Both the position numbers and the translations under genes were made by a program. DNA of 64,000 nucleotides from Schistocerca nitens (lineage: Eukaryota > Arthropoda > Insecta > Orthoptera > Acrididae). This document shows, piece after piece, positions 32,110 to 43,932 of the stretch. Within the stretch, counting starts at the first letter, position 1; each line of letters starts with the position of its first letter. The notes beneath the pieces are model-generated. The model was not told the DNA's origin and searched no databases. It saw nothing but the letters and a program-made list of their open reading frames with translations. Where the stretch lies: assembly GCF_023898315.1 (NCBI RefSeq), contig NC_064619.1, positions 297,142,150 through 297,206,149 of the forward strand, given 5' to 3'.

Positions 32110-34465
32110 TAACCAGTGCAAAAATATAAACTGTGGTACGAGTGAGCGCGCACACGCATCTGTATCAAAACTGCGAACTGTGACAACATAATTCCAACGG
32201 CATTTACGCAACATTTAACTGTCATAAACAAAGCTCACCTTTATAATATTATCGTATGTTTTCGGTTCATGGAACTGTGAACGATGACATGTCGTGAAAC
32301 GACGTTATATTTGAAACAAAAAGACATTTCAAGCCCAATACTGCGCGAAAGAGACTATCATCAATAAGAATTTGTAATTTTATGTTAACGAATGTTGTAA
32401 TTTTAGGATTTTGTACCTGTTTTAAATGTAAATCCACATTTGTGAAACTCACGATGATAAATCCTGTCTCTGCGACGTCTTGTGCACGTGAACACACGGA
32501 CTGAGTATAAACTATGTATCACTGTGTCATGTAATGAAATCGCTTCGCAACGGCCGCGCTAGTATTGAAATTCATGCGACTACGCACCGCGCAATACCAA
32601 CATAAAACTGTTATAGGCGCAAGCGCCACATTCAAACATTGAAAATCTGTTTTGTGTAAATATCATGATATTTATTTTATATATGATACGTATGTGTATT
32701 TGTAGACTTATATAAGCAATGTGCATTAGAATGAGTTGCTCGCCTGCAGATCTGTCCTATCGCCTCGAAACTCAGGGGGCAGTTTATAGGAATATTTTTT
32801 GCATGCTGAGCTTTTATTAGCAGAAAACGTAATTATAAGTAATGAAATAAAGAAATAATTTGAGCTATAGATACAGTCCACGGCTGTATAAATATTGTAC
32901 GCAGCTGCTGGAAATATTTGAATATTTTTGATCGTCAGATGATTGGAAGATTAAGAGGCACCTTTTCTTTTCAGGGTCTTGTCCAGATCGGACGTATTTT
33001 GGCACACCGCCATTAATACTACATTATTTTATTAATACATTCACTAGTTGCAACCAAAAGGCACTCGTAATTGCATGAAGTATATTTCAGAATATACTGT
33101 TAATAACACATGTATGTTTTATTTTGTATCTTTAGTCATTGTAAGATTGTTGGGTGACTTGGCAAGGCAAAACGTTCAGTAATTCTAAGAAAAAGTCGTC
33201 CAGCTCGATCTACCAACGTCTTCGGTTGCTGTCTTAATAAGAAGACAGATTTTAAACACAGAGAGAAGAAACACGGTTAAAAATACATGAACTGACCTTA
33301 AAAAAAGCCATGCTCAAGCGCCGAGAGTTTGTATGATATTTAATATTCGTTACTATAATTCATTGTATTGTCTCGATCCAGAAACGAACGAGCTAAAATA
33401 AAATTAAAATGCGTCACTGAAGGCTGGTTACTATATCATTTACAACTTAATTTACTTTCGTACAATCTTAAATTAACCAATGTTAGCTGTTCAAGGACTG
33501 TCAAATATCTTCTGTACTGATGATTTTGAATGGCATTCTCATCACAACTGACTTGGTTTCGTAATGATAAGTGCAGATTATATATTGTGTATGAGTTTGT
33601 ACATTGTGCTTACTGCTTTCCAAGTTGATACATTTTAAGGTCATGTGTTGCGACTTTATTTAATTGAAACTTATCCTCTTGCATACGAATTTTACTTACA
33701 TAAACTTGTGAAACTCAGTGATGTTGTGCCCCCCCTCCCCCCCCCCCCTCATCCCCAAATTTGTTCCTAGACAGACATTCAGGCACAGAGTGGTCACTGA
33801 CTATTATTCTTATTCTTATTCTCATTATTATTATTAGCAAATACTTCAGTCTCTTTGCATGGTAGTTAGTTTTGTGTAGTTGGAACTGCGTGAGATAAAG
33901 CTACGTCTAATCTGTGTTGCTGAATGGTGATATATTGCCCCACTGTCCTGCTATCGTTATACGACCAATACACTTTCAGGCAGCTGTTAAATGATTTTTG
34001 AGCTAGTTAAACATTTTCTACATTCTAAATTTATGTGTAAATAGCAGGAGAAACTGCCATAACGCACTGTTGGAAACAGTAAGGGAAAGGCTAATACATG
34101 CTCACATAATCTGATGCTTTCACAAGACTGTTCATTCACGTATTAGTACTGTCTTGCGATATGCACGCCCTTTTTCCCATTCAGTTGCGCAGGATCTATG
34201 AACGTGTGCGCTGTGACATTACCTCAAAGATGTTTCTCGACTAAGATAGCGTTAGGAACTTATTCTTTGCGCTTTAAGTATTTCTTTCTGCATATCACCA
34301 AAATTTCAGGGCATATTTATCACTACTTAATAGAGCAGTCTATGATTTTGCAAAAACACACTACCTTACAACCTGAACTGTGCAAAATGGCACCAAGTTA
34401 AAAAAAAATTTCCAGTACTACACTATTTCCAAGTCAAAAGGACATAATATTCGACTGAATTGTGC
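32110..34465. other. Long AT-rich stretch without recognised features
   Basis: No transposon ends, tRNA-like boxes or coding domains were found. A C-run (CCCCCCCTCCCCCCCCCCCC) lies near 33729. It may contain the lost 3' end of the Gypsy-type element, but no LTR was recognised. Confidence 0.5.
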
Positions 34466-34471
34466 AAATTC

Positions 34472-34486
34472 ATCTCTCTGTCTCTG

Positions 34487-34548
<62 letters not shown>
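34472..34548. repeat. Compound (CT)n-(CA)n microsatellite
   Basis: TCTC repeats with two interruptions pass directly into CACA repeats, the same composition order as at 1435. Confidence 0.96.
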
Positions 34549-34939
34549 ATCTGTATTTAGTGCCACGTTCAAAACTATCCAAACGAACTGAATTATTTAT
34601 CAAAAACCACGAAAAATAATTTTTCCTTCACACCTTCCATAACTATGCATAATGTTACTGCTACACCTTATGTTCACTCTTTCTTTTAAATTAACTGGTA
34701 AACCAAAACTGTGCATGTTAACCCCTAACAAACATGTTTTCTTTCATAGACTGAAATTCTTTCCTGTAATACATCATATGAATTTTTTTCGACAGAATTA
34801 AACAACTATCTATGCAAAATGATTACAGCATTAGCATTATTACAGTGTAGCTTCAAAATATTTTTGCAAAGTTTTTGGTCAGGCACTAAAATTTGTGAGT
34901 ATAAGCAGGAAACTTTTACGTCACAACTGGGTGTTGCAA

Positions 34940-35800
34940 ATATTATGTTGTATGCATCATTACCACAAACTGGTATGTCAACAGGTTAACCCTTTTCATT
35001 TCCTCCAGCAACAAAGCAAGAAAACAGTTACATTTTTTACCATCGTTAAATACTTGACGAAAAACACTAACATCTTCCACTTCATTACATGAATTAGTTA
35101 CATTTTCCTCGGCAATGATTATAATAGATATACCCAAGTTTTCAACACACGCTTCAAAGTTAAAGTCAGCTACTAAAACTAAATTTGGGTTAGTCACATT
35201 TTTGTTTACATCTTCATCTTTGTCTTCAGCATTATCAGCATAAACTACTTCATTCCTAACTAATATTGATGTTCATTTTGCCAAAATATCCCACGCTTCA
35301 GTTACTGATAGATCAAAAATACTTTTACTTTCCGCAGAAATAAAACTAATTGTCGAAGCAAAACTTTGTCTTTTTTTTTCAAATTTCTGAGCTTCACTGT
35401 GTGTTGCCTTTACATCTTGCCCCCATTTGCAAGGTATTGTGTACATTGTTTAACTAGTAGGCCTATTTCTTTAATCTTTCTTAATTTTTTTTAGTACCAA
35501 AACTTTTCAGCAGCCATCGCTTCTTGATTTGGAACCTGAAAATTTGCTAACAGTTCACTTATCCCTGCCAACGTGTTCTCCACTCCTGACGATCTGCCAC
35601 CAACTGGATCTATCACGTTCTCCTCTTTTCTGATCACATTATATACCTCTCTCAGTTCTCCTGGTGCAAAAAATTCATCCTCCTTGATTTTTACGTTTAA
35701 GTGTCCCATGTTCGACACTCCCTGACTATCTCCCACTAATTCTGATTCGAAATTTGGCTGTATAATCGTTGTTTTGTCTAAACTTGTCACATAACACAAC
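34940..35800 (-). pseudogene. Possible gag-like remnant
   Basis: Minus-strand frames contain SSGVENTLAGISELLANFQV, then HSEAQKFEKKRQSFAST and LSVTEAWDILAK, and a final acidic stretch. The composition (helical, charged, fragmentary) would suit a retrotransposon gag, but I recognise no diagnostic motif. It could equally be a decayed gene or chance. Confidence 0.25.
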
Positions 35801-37175
35801 AGAACAAAACTTTGAAACTAAAAGATATTTTCTGCTTAACTTGATATCTCTGTGTGCACTGCCGTTGTTCATCAGACCAGTTCCTTTACTGTCTGTCGCA
35901 TTTATTGTCCAGTGCTTCTCATTTTAAATGAGTATCAGCCCATACATAATTTTACTGGCGCTGGTTTTCATATAAACTGGAATATAATTTCTCCTTCATG
36001 ATATGCGAAACATAAATTAAAAGCAGTAGCCCATTTAGTCTTGTGAAACGTCCCAGATCTGAGAGCACAAATTGAAGCTGACTTCACCTGCCATTTCTGC
36101 TCCTCGTCGAATCTGTGGCTTGTTGAAAATTATGGCTTGCTGAAACATTAGCTGTCACGTCTCGAACACTGTTGGTATCCGTTTCTTCATGTCTCGTTTT
36201 TATTTACTTCGTCTCAAGAATATTACCATAAAATTGTGCTAATTAAACTCCATTCTAATATAAACATCAAAAGATCACTTACAGTCAAAACCAAACGACT
36301 TCACATGCCAGCTGTTCACGTCATAACTCTCCAATTTCCTCTAAGTGTTACACAACTCATCAAGTACGAACCACAGAAAGTCGCAGCTCATCGATCTTTT
36401 ACATCCAAAGAATTCCGTACATAATTAAATGCTTATTTTACTAATGTTTTCAAGATAAATTATACAAATAGGAATAATCAAAATAATTTAAAAATATAGT
36501 TACTATTTCGCGTTAAATTTGGAATAAATCTTGTGTCAATTTTATATGTTATGCTTTTCATGAAAAATCTAAGAATGAGTTTTGTTTTTAAATTTACAAT
36601 TTAGATTCCGTTGGATCGCGTTATGAATTTAATGGGAGTACTAAATTCTATTGTATGTGTCAGAGATAGGAGCGCTGACCAGTTCAATTACAGTATGCAC
36701 ACGTGAGATGTTAAGTACAGTATTTAAGATAAATATTTTGAACATGCCACCATCTTGGAATGTAACATCAGAAAAGGGCGGGTTATAAAGCGCAACAGGA
36801 CTATCTCCACTACCTCTGATTTTTTTTAAACTTCCCATTAACACCATCCTGGATTTAAAATTTTCCTCCAACGCCATCTGGGGTTTTTAAGTTTCCTATC
36901 AACGCCACCTTAGATTTTTTGGTGACTGCAACGCTAAATAGTGATGGACACTTGAACTATGCGCCAATTTTGCCAAAGCCGTATTAGTGACGAGTACAAT
37001 GACATAAAGTTTCTTGATGGTGGAGTTGAAACTGTTCTCAAAAATGTCCGTGAAACGTGTTCTAATTGAAAGACAAGTCGGCCAGAATCGGCTATTCCGG
37101 TGCAGACACCACCGTGTAGGGTCCTCATGCAAGACTCCATCGTTGTATCAAGCGTTCGACAGTTTCCGCAAAAGT
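35801..37175. other. Unassigned, with an LTR-like start motif
   Basis: TGAAACGTCCCAGATC at 36044 resembles the start of the LTRs at 13070 and 23807, but the following sequence differs and no end is seen. No coding domain is recognised. Confidence 0.4.
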
Positions 37176-37186
37176 GGTCAGTTTAA

Positions 37187-37390
37187 CAAAAAAATGGTTC
37201 AAGTGGCTCTGAGCACTATGGAACTTAACATCTGAGGTCATCAGTCCCCTAGAACTTAGTACTACTTAAACCTAGCTAACCTAAGGACATCACACACATT
37301 CATGCCCGAAGCAGGATTCGAACATGCGACCGTAGCGGCCGCGTGGTTCCAGACTGAAGCGCCTAGAACCGCTCGACCACAACGGCCGGC
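37187..37390 (-). mobile_element. tRNA-derived SINE (main family)
   Basis: Reverse full copy, tail AAATGGTTCAAGTGGCTCTG, head box GGATTCGAACATGCGACC. The duplication GGTCAGTTTAA is at 37176-37186 and 37391-37401. Confidence 0.95.
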
Positions 37391-37401
37391 GGTCAGTTTA
37401 A

Positions 37402-38097
37402 GACGGCTACTGAGAAGATACATTTCAAATAGTGTTCCTACGCACGTTCTGATATCTAGAAGCTTTCATAAAGTTCTATTAAGAAAAATCATAGCTGATC
37501 CTTTATCTATATTGCATAAAGTAGACCCAATAGGTAATACGTTTTTTCTCAGTAATGTAGGCGTGTCTCCTTGCTTTATACAGCGACCAAGTCAAGTACG
37601 AGCAGCCCATTTGGCGGTATTTGCACTGTAATAGCCGAGAGCTGTCGTCTTGCTTTTCAATTTGAGCACGTTTTTTTGGAAATTTTGGCGATCAATTTAA
37701 AATTCACAATTAAAAAGCGCTGTTTGTCTTTAGAAGTATATCGTTCCATTGCTTCAAAATCTCGTTTCATACAAGAGTTAGGAGGATTATCCCTACAACG
37801 AAATTACATATACTGCATAATGTCATTCTTTGTAATAAAAGGCATATTACGTCTTACGCGACTCACAGTGTCTAGTAACATAACATTTCCAGCGGCACAA
37901 TAAGTAAATGAGATGATAAGCAGCCCTGCCACAAAGGTAGATGACGAGAAATCATTAGAAATGTGCGAAAAATGCTGATAAGAATTATAGGCGCAGTGCT
38001 AGATGTGAATATCTGGCAATGGGAGAGTAAAAGCTGTATGAATTTGTGTGAAAACCTCATGTTCTATAGACATTGAAGGCAAGAAAATTTCGGCGGG
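37402..38097. other. Unassigned spacer
   Basis: No repeat or coding domain recognised. Confidence 0.45.
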
Positions 38098-38109
38098 TAG
38101 GACGTACAG

Positions 38110-38316
38110 CCCGCATCTCGTGGTCGTGCGGTAGCGTTCTCGCTTCCCACGCCCGGGTTCCCGGGTTCGATTCCCGGCGGGGTCAGGGATTTTCTCTGTC
38201 TCGTGATGGCTGGGTGTTGTGTGCTGTCCTTAGGTTAGTTAGGTTTAAGTAGTTCTAAGTTCTAGGGGACTGATGACCATAGATGTTAAGTCCCATAGTG
38301 CTCAGAGCCATTTTTT
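38110..38316 (+). mobile_element. SINE with a tRNA-Gly-like head
   Basis: The head GCATCTCGTGGTCGTGCGG, CTCGCTTCCCACGC and GGGTTCGATTCCCGGCGGGG resembles tRNA-Gly, and differs from the head of the main family. From CTGTCCTTAGGTTAGTTAGG onward the body is the same as the main family, ending AGAGCCATTTTTTT. The 12-base duplication TAGGACGTACAG is at 38098-38109 and 38317-38328. Confidence 0.94.
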
Positions 38317-38729
38317 TAGGACGTACAGATCATATGCATGGTTCCTTTCGATCCAGAGCTGTGAGCGTGATCTAGTTCAAGGGGAGATATACTCTTGGTC
38401 GACTCTGGAAACGGCGTGTGGATGAAATCGAGAAAGATGTAGGAAACAAAAATGGTGAAGATGCCTCGACGAGGCCAGAGCGCAGTTATAGATTGTGTAG
38501 CAGGTACATGAGTTTCCAAGATGATCAGTTTGATAAACAAGTTAATATACAGGGTGATTCAAAAAGAATACCACAACTTTAAAAATGTGTATTTAATGAA
38601 AGAAACATAATATAACCTTCTGTTATACATCATTACAAAGAGTATTTAAAAAGTTTTTTTTTCACTCAAAAACAAGTTCAGAGATGTTCAATATGGCCCC
38701 CTCCAGACACTCGAGCAATATCAACCCGA

Positions 38730-38922
38730 GCCGGCCGCGGTGGTCTCGCGGTTCTAGGCGCGCAGTCCGGAACCGTGCGACTGCTACGGTCGCAGGTTCG
38801 AATCCTGCCTCGGGCATGGATGTGTGTGATGTCCTTAGGTTAGTTAGGTTTAAGTAGTTCTAAGTTCTAGGGGACTTATGACCACAGCAGTTGAGTCCCA
38901 TAGTGCTCAGAGCCATTTGAAC
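38730..38922 (+). mobile_element. tRNA-derived SINE (main family)
   Basis: Forward copy: head CCGGCCGCGGTGGTCTCGCG, box GGTTCGAATCC, body TTAGGTTAGTTAGG, end CATTTGAAC. The 14-base duplication CAATATCAACCCGA is at 38716-38729 and 38923-38936, inside the deleted mariner. Confidence 0.95.
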
Positions 38923-38937
38923 CAATATCAACCCGAT

Positions 38938-39500
38938 ACTCCAACTCGTTCCACACTCTCTGTAGCATATCAGGCGTAACAGTTTGGATAGCTGCTGTTA
39001 TTTCTCGTTTCAAATCATCAATGGTGGCTGGGAGAGGTGGCCGAAACACCATATCCTTAACATACCCCCATAAGAAAAAATCACAGGGGGTAAGATCAGG
39101 GCTTCTTGGAGGCCAGTGATGAAGTGCTCTGTCACGGGCTGCCTGGCGGCCGATCCATCGCCTCGGGTAGTTGACGTTCAGGTAGTTATGGACAGATAAG
39201 TGCCAATGTGGTGGCGCTCCATCCTGCTGAAATATGAATTGTTGTGCTTCTTGTTCGAGCTGAGGGAACAGCCAATTCTCTAACATCTCCAGATACTGTA
39301 GTCCAGTTACAGTAGCACCTTCGAAGAAAAAGGGACCAAAAACTTTATTGGCTGAAATACCAACGTTTAATACACCACCTATCAGGAGGTTTAACACCAT
39401 ACTTCGTTCGAAATGCACGCTGAACAACTGTCGTCGATTCACTTCTGCCGTACTCAATAACACAAAAAGCTTTCTGTTGAGCGGTCGCCATCTTAGCATC
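38938..39500 (-). pseudogene. Fused transposase ends after an internal deletion
   Basis: The minus strand near 39490 encodes the N-terminal DUF4817-like start (MATAQQKAFCVIEYGRSE, RAFRTKYGVKPP). After about 50 residues the sequence jumps into the catalytic half: NKVFGPFFFEGATVTGLQYL, FIFQQDGAPPHWHLSVHNYL (second Asp), YPRRWIGR, WPPRSPDLTPCDFFLWGYV (third Asp), and LQRVWNELEYRVDI at the end. The part with the first catalytic Asp is missing. A 224-codon frame remains open across the catalytic half, but the N-terminal start is in another frame. The SINE replaces the last residues and the stop. Confidence 0.85.
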
Positions 39501-39667
39501 AACTGACGCTGACGCCTAGTCAACAGCGCCTCAAGCGAACAAATGTACAACTAAATGAAACTTTATAGCTCCCTTAATTCGCCGACAGATAGTGCTTAGC
39601 TCTGCCTTTTGTCGTTGCAGAGTTTTAAGTTCCTAAAGTTGTGGTATTCTTTTTGAATCACCCTGTA

Positions 39668-40898
39668 TTTACAGGCACAAAGAGAAGGAGAAAACATCAC
39701 TGCCTGGAACGTCACGACTGTATTTTAGGTGTCAAATGCATTATTTTTCGAATTGGCTCCTTTTAGGACAATGCACATCGTCCAACGATTTTTCAGTGAG
39801 CATAAGTCATACATAAATAGTGATTTTGAGCATGTATTCAAAAATGCACTGTCAAAATCTCTTAATTCGAATAAGAACAATTTCCAGCCACAAACTTCTT
39901 TTGACGTGACAAAAGATGAGATTTAGCGGGTGCTATATCTGGTGATGGACCATCCACATTTCAGATCCTTAAGATTCCCACTGCTGAAGGTTATTCGTGA
40001 GTTGGTGCAAAGCTGTGATGCAAGGTTCTCTCTCTCCTTTCATATGAGGTAACCACTGTACACGAGAAGTTTTCCTTATATCACATCGTTGACCCCAGAC
40101 TCTTAGAATGCCTCATCAGTCTCACAGTGCCAGCATCCAACACCGCATCCTCACTGGGGTCATCAGGAGACATTTCTCCTGGAATGTTCGAGGAGAACAC
40201 GGCTCCATTTGCGCGTCCGTAATCTGCCGCAGTTATTCAGCTGGGAAACGGAATCTGTATATGAACGTGGAACCCGCACCAAGTGTCGTTCTGATGACTC
40301 CTCACATCGATGAGAGGTGAACACAAGATGAAAGGCAGACTGAAAATATACATGGTCTGACCGGGATTCGATAACTGACCTCTAACTTTCCAGGTACGTG
40401 ACTAACCCACCGCGACGGCACTGTACTAAAAGCGTCCTATAGTACGAGTAATATTCCATTCGGGATGTGACGCAGTTTGAATGTGACATGTTCTTGTGAC
40501 TTTCTGTGCGAAACTGATGTTTCTATCAATATGGTACTGCAATATGCCTGAAACGCAGATATTGGTACTGGTATTCGTCTGTAAACAGCGGAACAGTTTT
40601 CTGCCTAACGTCTGCATTTCCCTGATTAATTTTCGTAATATGTGCCAAGAAATTTCGTTACTCGTCGAGAATGGCAAATATCTACATGTGCCACTTCTTA
40701 GAATGGGGATACCCTCCATCTTTAAAGAGGTATTTGTCACCAACTTGCCATAAAATAGGAATATACTGTCGTATTTTCAGCTACTGTAAGCTTCTGATGT
40801 GTGTACCATGTTTTAATCAAATGGAATGCGTTAGAGGCTCGGCTTCCCATCTTTTTACAGGATATTTATGGGATGCAATCACTATGATGACATCACCA
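39668..40898. other. Unassigned spacer
   Basis: Short frames only; no recognised repeat or domain. Confidence 0.45.
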
Positions 40899-41069
40899 TA
40901 TACACTTCCGGAAAAAAAATAGTACACTCTTTTAGAGGTTCCCAACACAATCAACATTTACTGTTGGAATAGTGCGTATGGAATACATGAAATGATTACG
41001 TTTACAGATCGATAACACAAGCGGTTCTGAAGTATCAGGTATCGACCCATGCTGAAACACCCATATTAG

Positions 41070-42350
41070 TATGTGATACAGCATCCGCGGGCGGCAATGC
41101 AGGCGCTCACTCGGGCATCCAGTCTATCGTACAGATGGTGACTACTGTCCTGGGATACGTTATGCCAAGCGTGCTTGACCTTTTCACATAGTTCTGTAAA
41201 AGTTGTTGGTTGGAAATCACACGAGTCACTTCTCGTCCCATGATATCCCACACGTGCTCGATTAGAGACAAGTCCGAATATTGTACTGACCGCAGTAGTT
41301 GCTGCACGTCTTGCAGAGCATGTTGTGTTTCACGGGCATTATATGGGTGAACATTATCCTGATGGAACAACACATCACCTTCCTATTGCAGGAACGGAAA
41401 AAGAACAGGTCTAACAACATTCTGCATGAACCGATCGCTGGTAAGAGTCCCCTCCAGAAACACCAAAGGTGAACAAGAGTTCAAATGGTTCAAATGGCTC
41501 TGAGCACTATGGGACTTAACATCTGTGGTCATCAGTCCCCTAGAACTTAGAACTACTTAAACCTAACTAACCTAAGGACACCACAAACGTCCATGCCCGA
41601 GGCAGGATTCGAACCTGCGACCGTAGCAGTCACGCGGTTCCGGACTGAGCGCCTAGAACCGCAAGACCACCGCGGCCGGCGTGAACAAGAGTTGTAGTTA
41701 CCACACCCCAAACAGTTGGGCCTGGGGTGGGGCCTGTATGTCTTGGACGAATGCTTTCTACGAGATAGCGCTCATCAGGTGTACGTCGCACGCACAAACG
41801 ACCGTCACTTGTGCACAGGCAGAATCTGCTTTCATCGCTGAAGACCACGGCGTGCTACTCCATCTCACAAGTGATCCTCTGACGGCACCAGTAAAGCCGT
41901 GCACGTAGCTGCTGTGGCGTGAGTGGAACATGGGCTAGAAATGTGCGTGCCCGTAGTCCCACTGCTAATTACCTGTTCGCAACAATTCATGTTAACACGT
42001 CTGGATTCACAAGCCCTTTTATGTGTGCTGTGGTAGCTGTACGATCTGCCAATGCTGCCCTTACAATACGACGATTCTGGCGCGCGTCTGCGTGGAAGTC
42101 GAGAACCTCGTCTGTGGGTGTGAGAATGTTCACGTTACAACTGAAAACAGCATCCATGCACAACTATAGCAGCATGTCCAACTTACGTGGCAGTTCTCCG
42201 AAAGGACCATCCCGCCATTCGCAAGGCAACAATTTGATCCCTTTCAGACTCATTCAGTTGGCTGTAGGAAGTATGAATGCGTCTCCCTGGCGTGGTTGCC
42301 TGCTTGTTTCACACATTTGCACAAGAATGAACCTTCTGGCTGCAAGCATT
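41070..42350 (-). pseudogene. Tc1-like (DD34E-type) transposase, broken
   Basis: First catalytic block VFSDESRFCLCTSDGRLCV at 41848, followed by RHTGPTPGPTVWGVV. After the SINE, LEGTLTSDRFMQNVVRPVLF leads to LFHQDNVHPYNARETQHAL (second Asp). The third block is QYSDLSLIEHVWDIM, with Glu in I-E-H. The C terminus is SHHLYDRLDARVSACI. The N-terminal DNA-binding part upstream of 41850 is in decayed frames. Stops and shifts prevent function. Confidence 0.85.
41482..41680 (-). mobile_element. tRNA-derived SINE (main family)
   Basis: Reverse full copy, tail CAAATGGTTCAAATGGCTCT, head box GGATTCGAACCTGCGACC. The 13-base duplication GTGAACAAGAGTT is at 41469-41481 and 41681-41693. Confidence 0.96.
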
Positions 42351-42609
42351 CCCTATTAAAAGGTAGACATAGATGACGCTCTGGTAGCTATTCCACTACG
42401 CTATCTGTAGGTGTACGACGTTCAAACCATTATCGGTACATCTTCTATCCGCCGGTCGGCATATGGCTTCATCGGGTCAAAATCGACGTCTTCTTTCCAG
42501 GTGTACTAATTTTTTTCCGGCATCGTACAATGACGCCATCAGTGAATCGACTCCCTTGTAGCATATGTAACAACGGTCCGATTTTAATATTTAAAAAATC
42601 TTTAAATAT

Positions 42610-42772
42610 TCAGAATGAGATTTTCACTCTGCAGCGGAGTGTGCGTTGATATGAAACTTCCTGGCAGATTAAAACTGGGTAGCTCAGATGGTAGAGCACT
42701 TGCCCGCGAAAGGCAAAGGTCCCGAGTTCGAGTCTCGGTCCGGCACACAGTCTTAATCTGCCAGGAAGTTTC
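42610..42772 (+). mobile_element. tRNA-like element with inverted-repeat arms
   Basis: A tRNA-like core (GTAGCTCAGATGGTAGAGC as A box region, CCCGAGTTCGAGTCTCGG as B box region) lies between 25-base arms, TGAAACTTCCTGGCAG at 42652 and its complement CTGCCAGGAAGTTTCA ending at 42773. A leading segment TCAGAATGAGATTTTCACTC precedes it. The duplication AATCTTTAAATAT is at 42597-42609 and 42773-42785. It combines SINE-like and foldback-like traits. Confidence 0.85.
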
Positions 42773-42785
42773 AATCTTTAAATAT

Positions 42786-42956
42786 GTTCAAATGTGTGTG
42801 AAATCTTATGGGACTTAACTGCTAAGGTCATCAGTCCCTAAGCTTACACACTACTTAACCTAAATTATCCTAAGGACAAACACACACACCCATGCCCGAG
42901 GGAGGACTCGAACCTCCGCCGGGACCAGCCGCACAGTCCATGACTGCAGCGCCCTA
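42786..42956 (-). mobile_element. SINE, third head type
   Basis: Reverse copy: GTTCAAATGTGTGTGAAATC, TTAAGTCC-like GGGACTTAACTGC, ATTATCCTAAGGAC and head box GGACTCGAACCTCCGCCGGG. It directly abuts the tRNA-like element. No clear duplication was found because its left flank is the neighbouring element's target site. Confidence 0.88.
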
Positions 42957-43676
42957 GATTTAAGATGTGATTAATTTTAATCGATGTTGATGAATTCGTC
43001 CATGTGCAAAGTATAGTTGGCCGCTTAACTCAGGGGCCTAGGGATGAAGTAGCGGGGCCACTGCTATGTTACAGCGGGAAACGTTTATTGTTTTGTCTTC
43101 CAGTAACGAAAATCACGTGTGCGAGCATCTCTTAGCGATCAGCTGCTACGGTATGAATTATGAGACGGAAGTAACATGGATTTGTGAATGCGTGTTACAG
43201 AGACGGTCATCTTCAAATGTGGTACTTACTTGCAGCGAGAACATTACATTGATGATCTTATAATACCGTGCAATGAGTAGAAGAAAACTGACTTTCAAAT
43301 CATATGTCATAGTGTCTCCTATTGAATAATGCTTTGAATCATAAGGACAGTTACTTTTATCAACCAATTGAGCATCCATTCACACAGAGAACACAAGACG
43401 TACTTAGGCAAAGCTGTGCTACAACTTTGGGGTCGCTGAGGGTGCAAAAATCTGAAATAGAAAACAGCTGACACCAAGTGGTCTGAATGGTACCGATTTT
43501 TATCGATCACTACATGGGGGCCAGCTGCCAACTTATCGCGCCCTTACCACAACTAGTCTACTGGACGCTTACAAGTTACCGATTTGTGTAGCTTACCAAT
43601 TAATAATAAGATTGGTACATATGCGGTCCGACATGTCGGCACTCGAGCGAAAAGCTTTGACGATCACTGCGTTAGA
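42957..43676. other. Unassigned spacer
   Basis: No recognised feature. Confidence 0.45.
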
Positions 43677-43684
43677 GATTCTCC

Positions 43685-43924
43685 TTGTTGGGTTGGGTTG
43701 TTTGGGGGAGAAGACGAGACAGCGAGGTCATCGGTCTCATCGGATTAGGGAAGGACGGGGAAGGAAGTCGGCTGTGCTCTTTCAAAGTAACCATCCCGGC
43801 ATTTGCTTGGGGCGATTTATGGAAATCACGGAAAACCGAAATCAGGATGGCCGGACGCGGGATTGAACCGCCGTCCTCCCGAATGCGAGCCCAGAGTGCT
43901 AACCACTGCGCCACCTCGCTCGGT
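43685..43924 (-). mobile_element. Separate tRNA-derived SINE family
   Basis: Read on minus, it starts ACCGAGCGAGGTGGCGCAGT, continues GGTTAGCACT and has the B box GGTTCAATCCCGCG, then a body unrelated to the main SINE (complement of AGGGAAGGACGGGGAAGG). It ends in G/T-rich repeats at the left. GATTCTCC is repeated at 43677-43684 and 43925-43932. Confidence 0.88.
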
Positions 43925-43932
43925 GATTCTCC

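Larger units (their letters stand above)
38550..39665 (-). mobile_element. Internally deleted mariner/DUF4817-type element
   Basis: The TIRs CAGGGTGATTCAAAAAGAAT (left) and ATTCTTTTTGAATCACCCTG (right) are exact complements, with TA at 38548-38549 and 39666-39667. The element is about 0.9 kb without the SINE at 38730-38922, roughly half the usual size. Confidence 0.95.
40903..42525 (-). mobile_element. Tc1-like element with a SINE insertion
   Basis: The ends carry the TIR block CCGGAAAAAAA(T/A)TAGTACAC (left near 40907; right as the complement GTGTACTAATTTTTTTCCGG near 42501). TA occurs at 40901-40902 and 42526-42527. It is about 1.4 kb without the SINE. Confidence 0.85.

Noticed and set aside
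42670..42745. Possible true tRNA gene
   Set aside because: The tRNA-like part is inside a transposed element with arms and a target duplication, and a deleted second copy exists.
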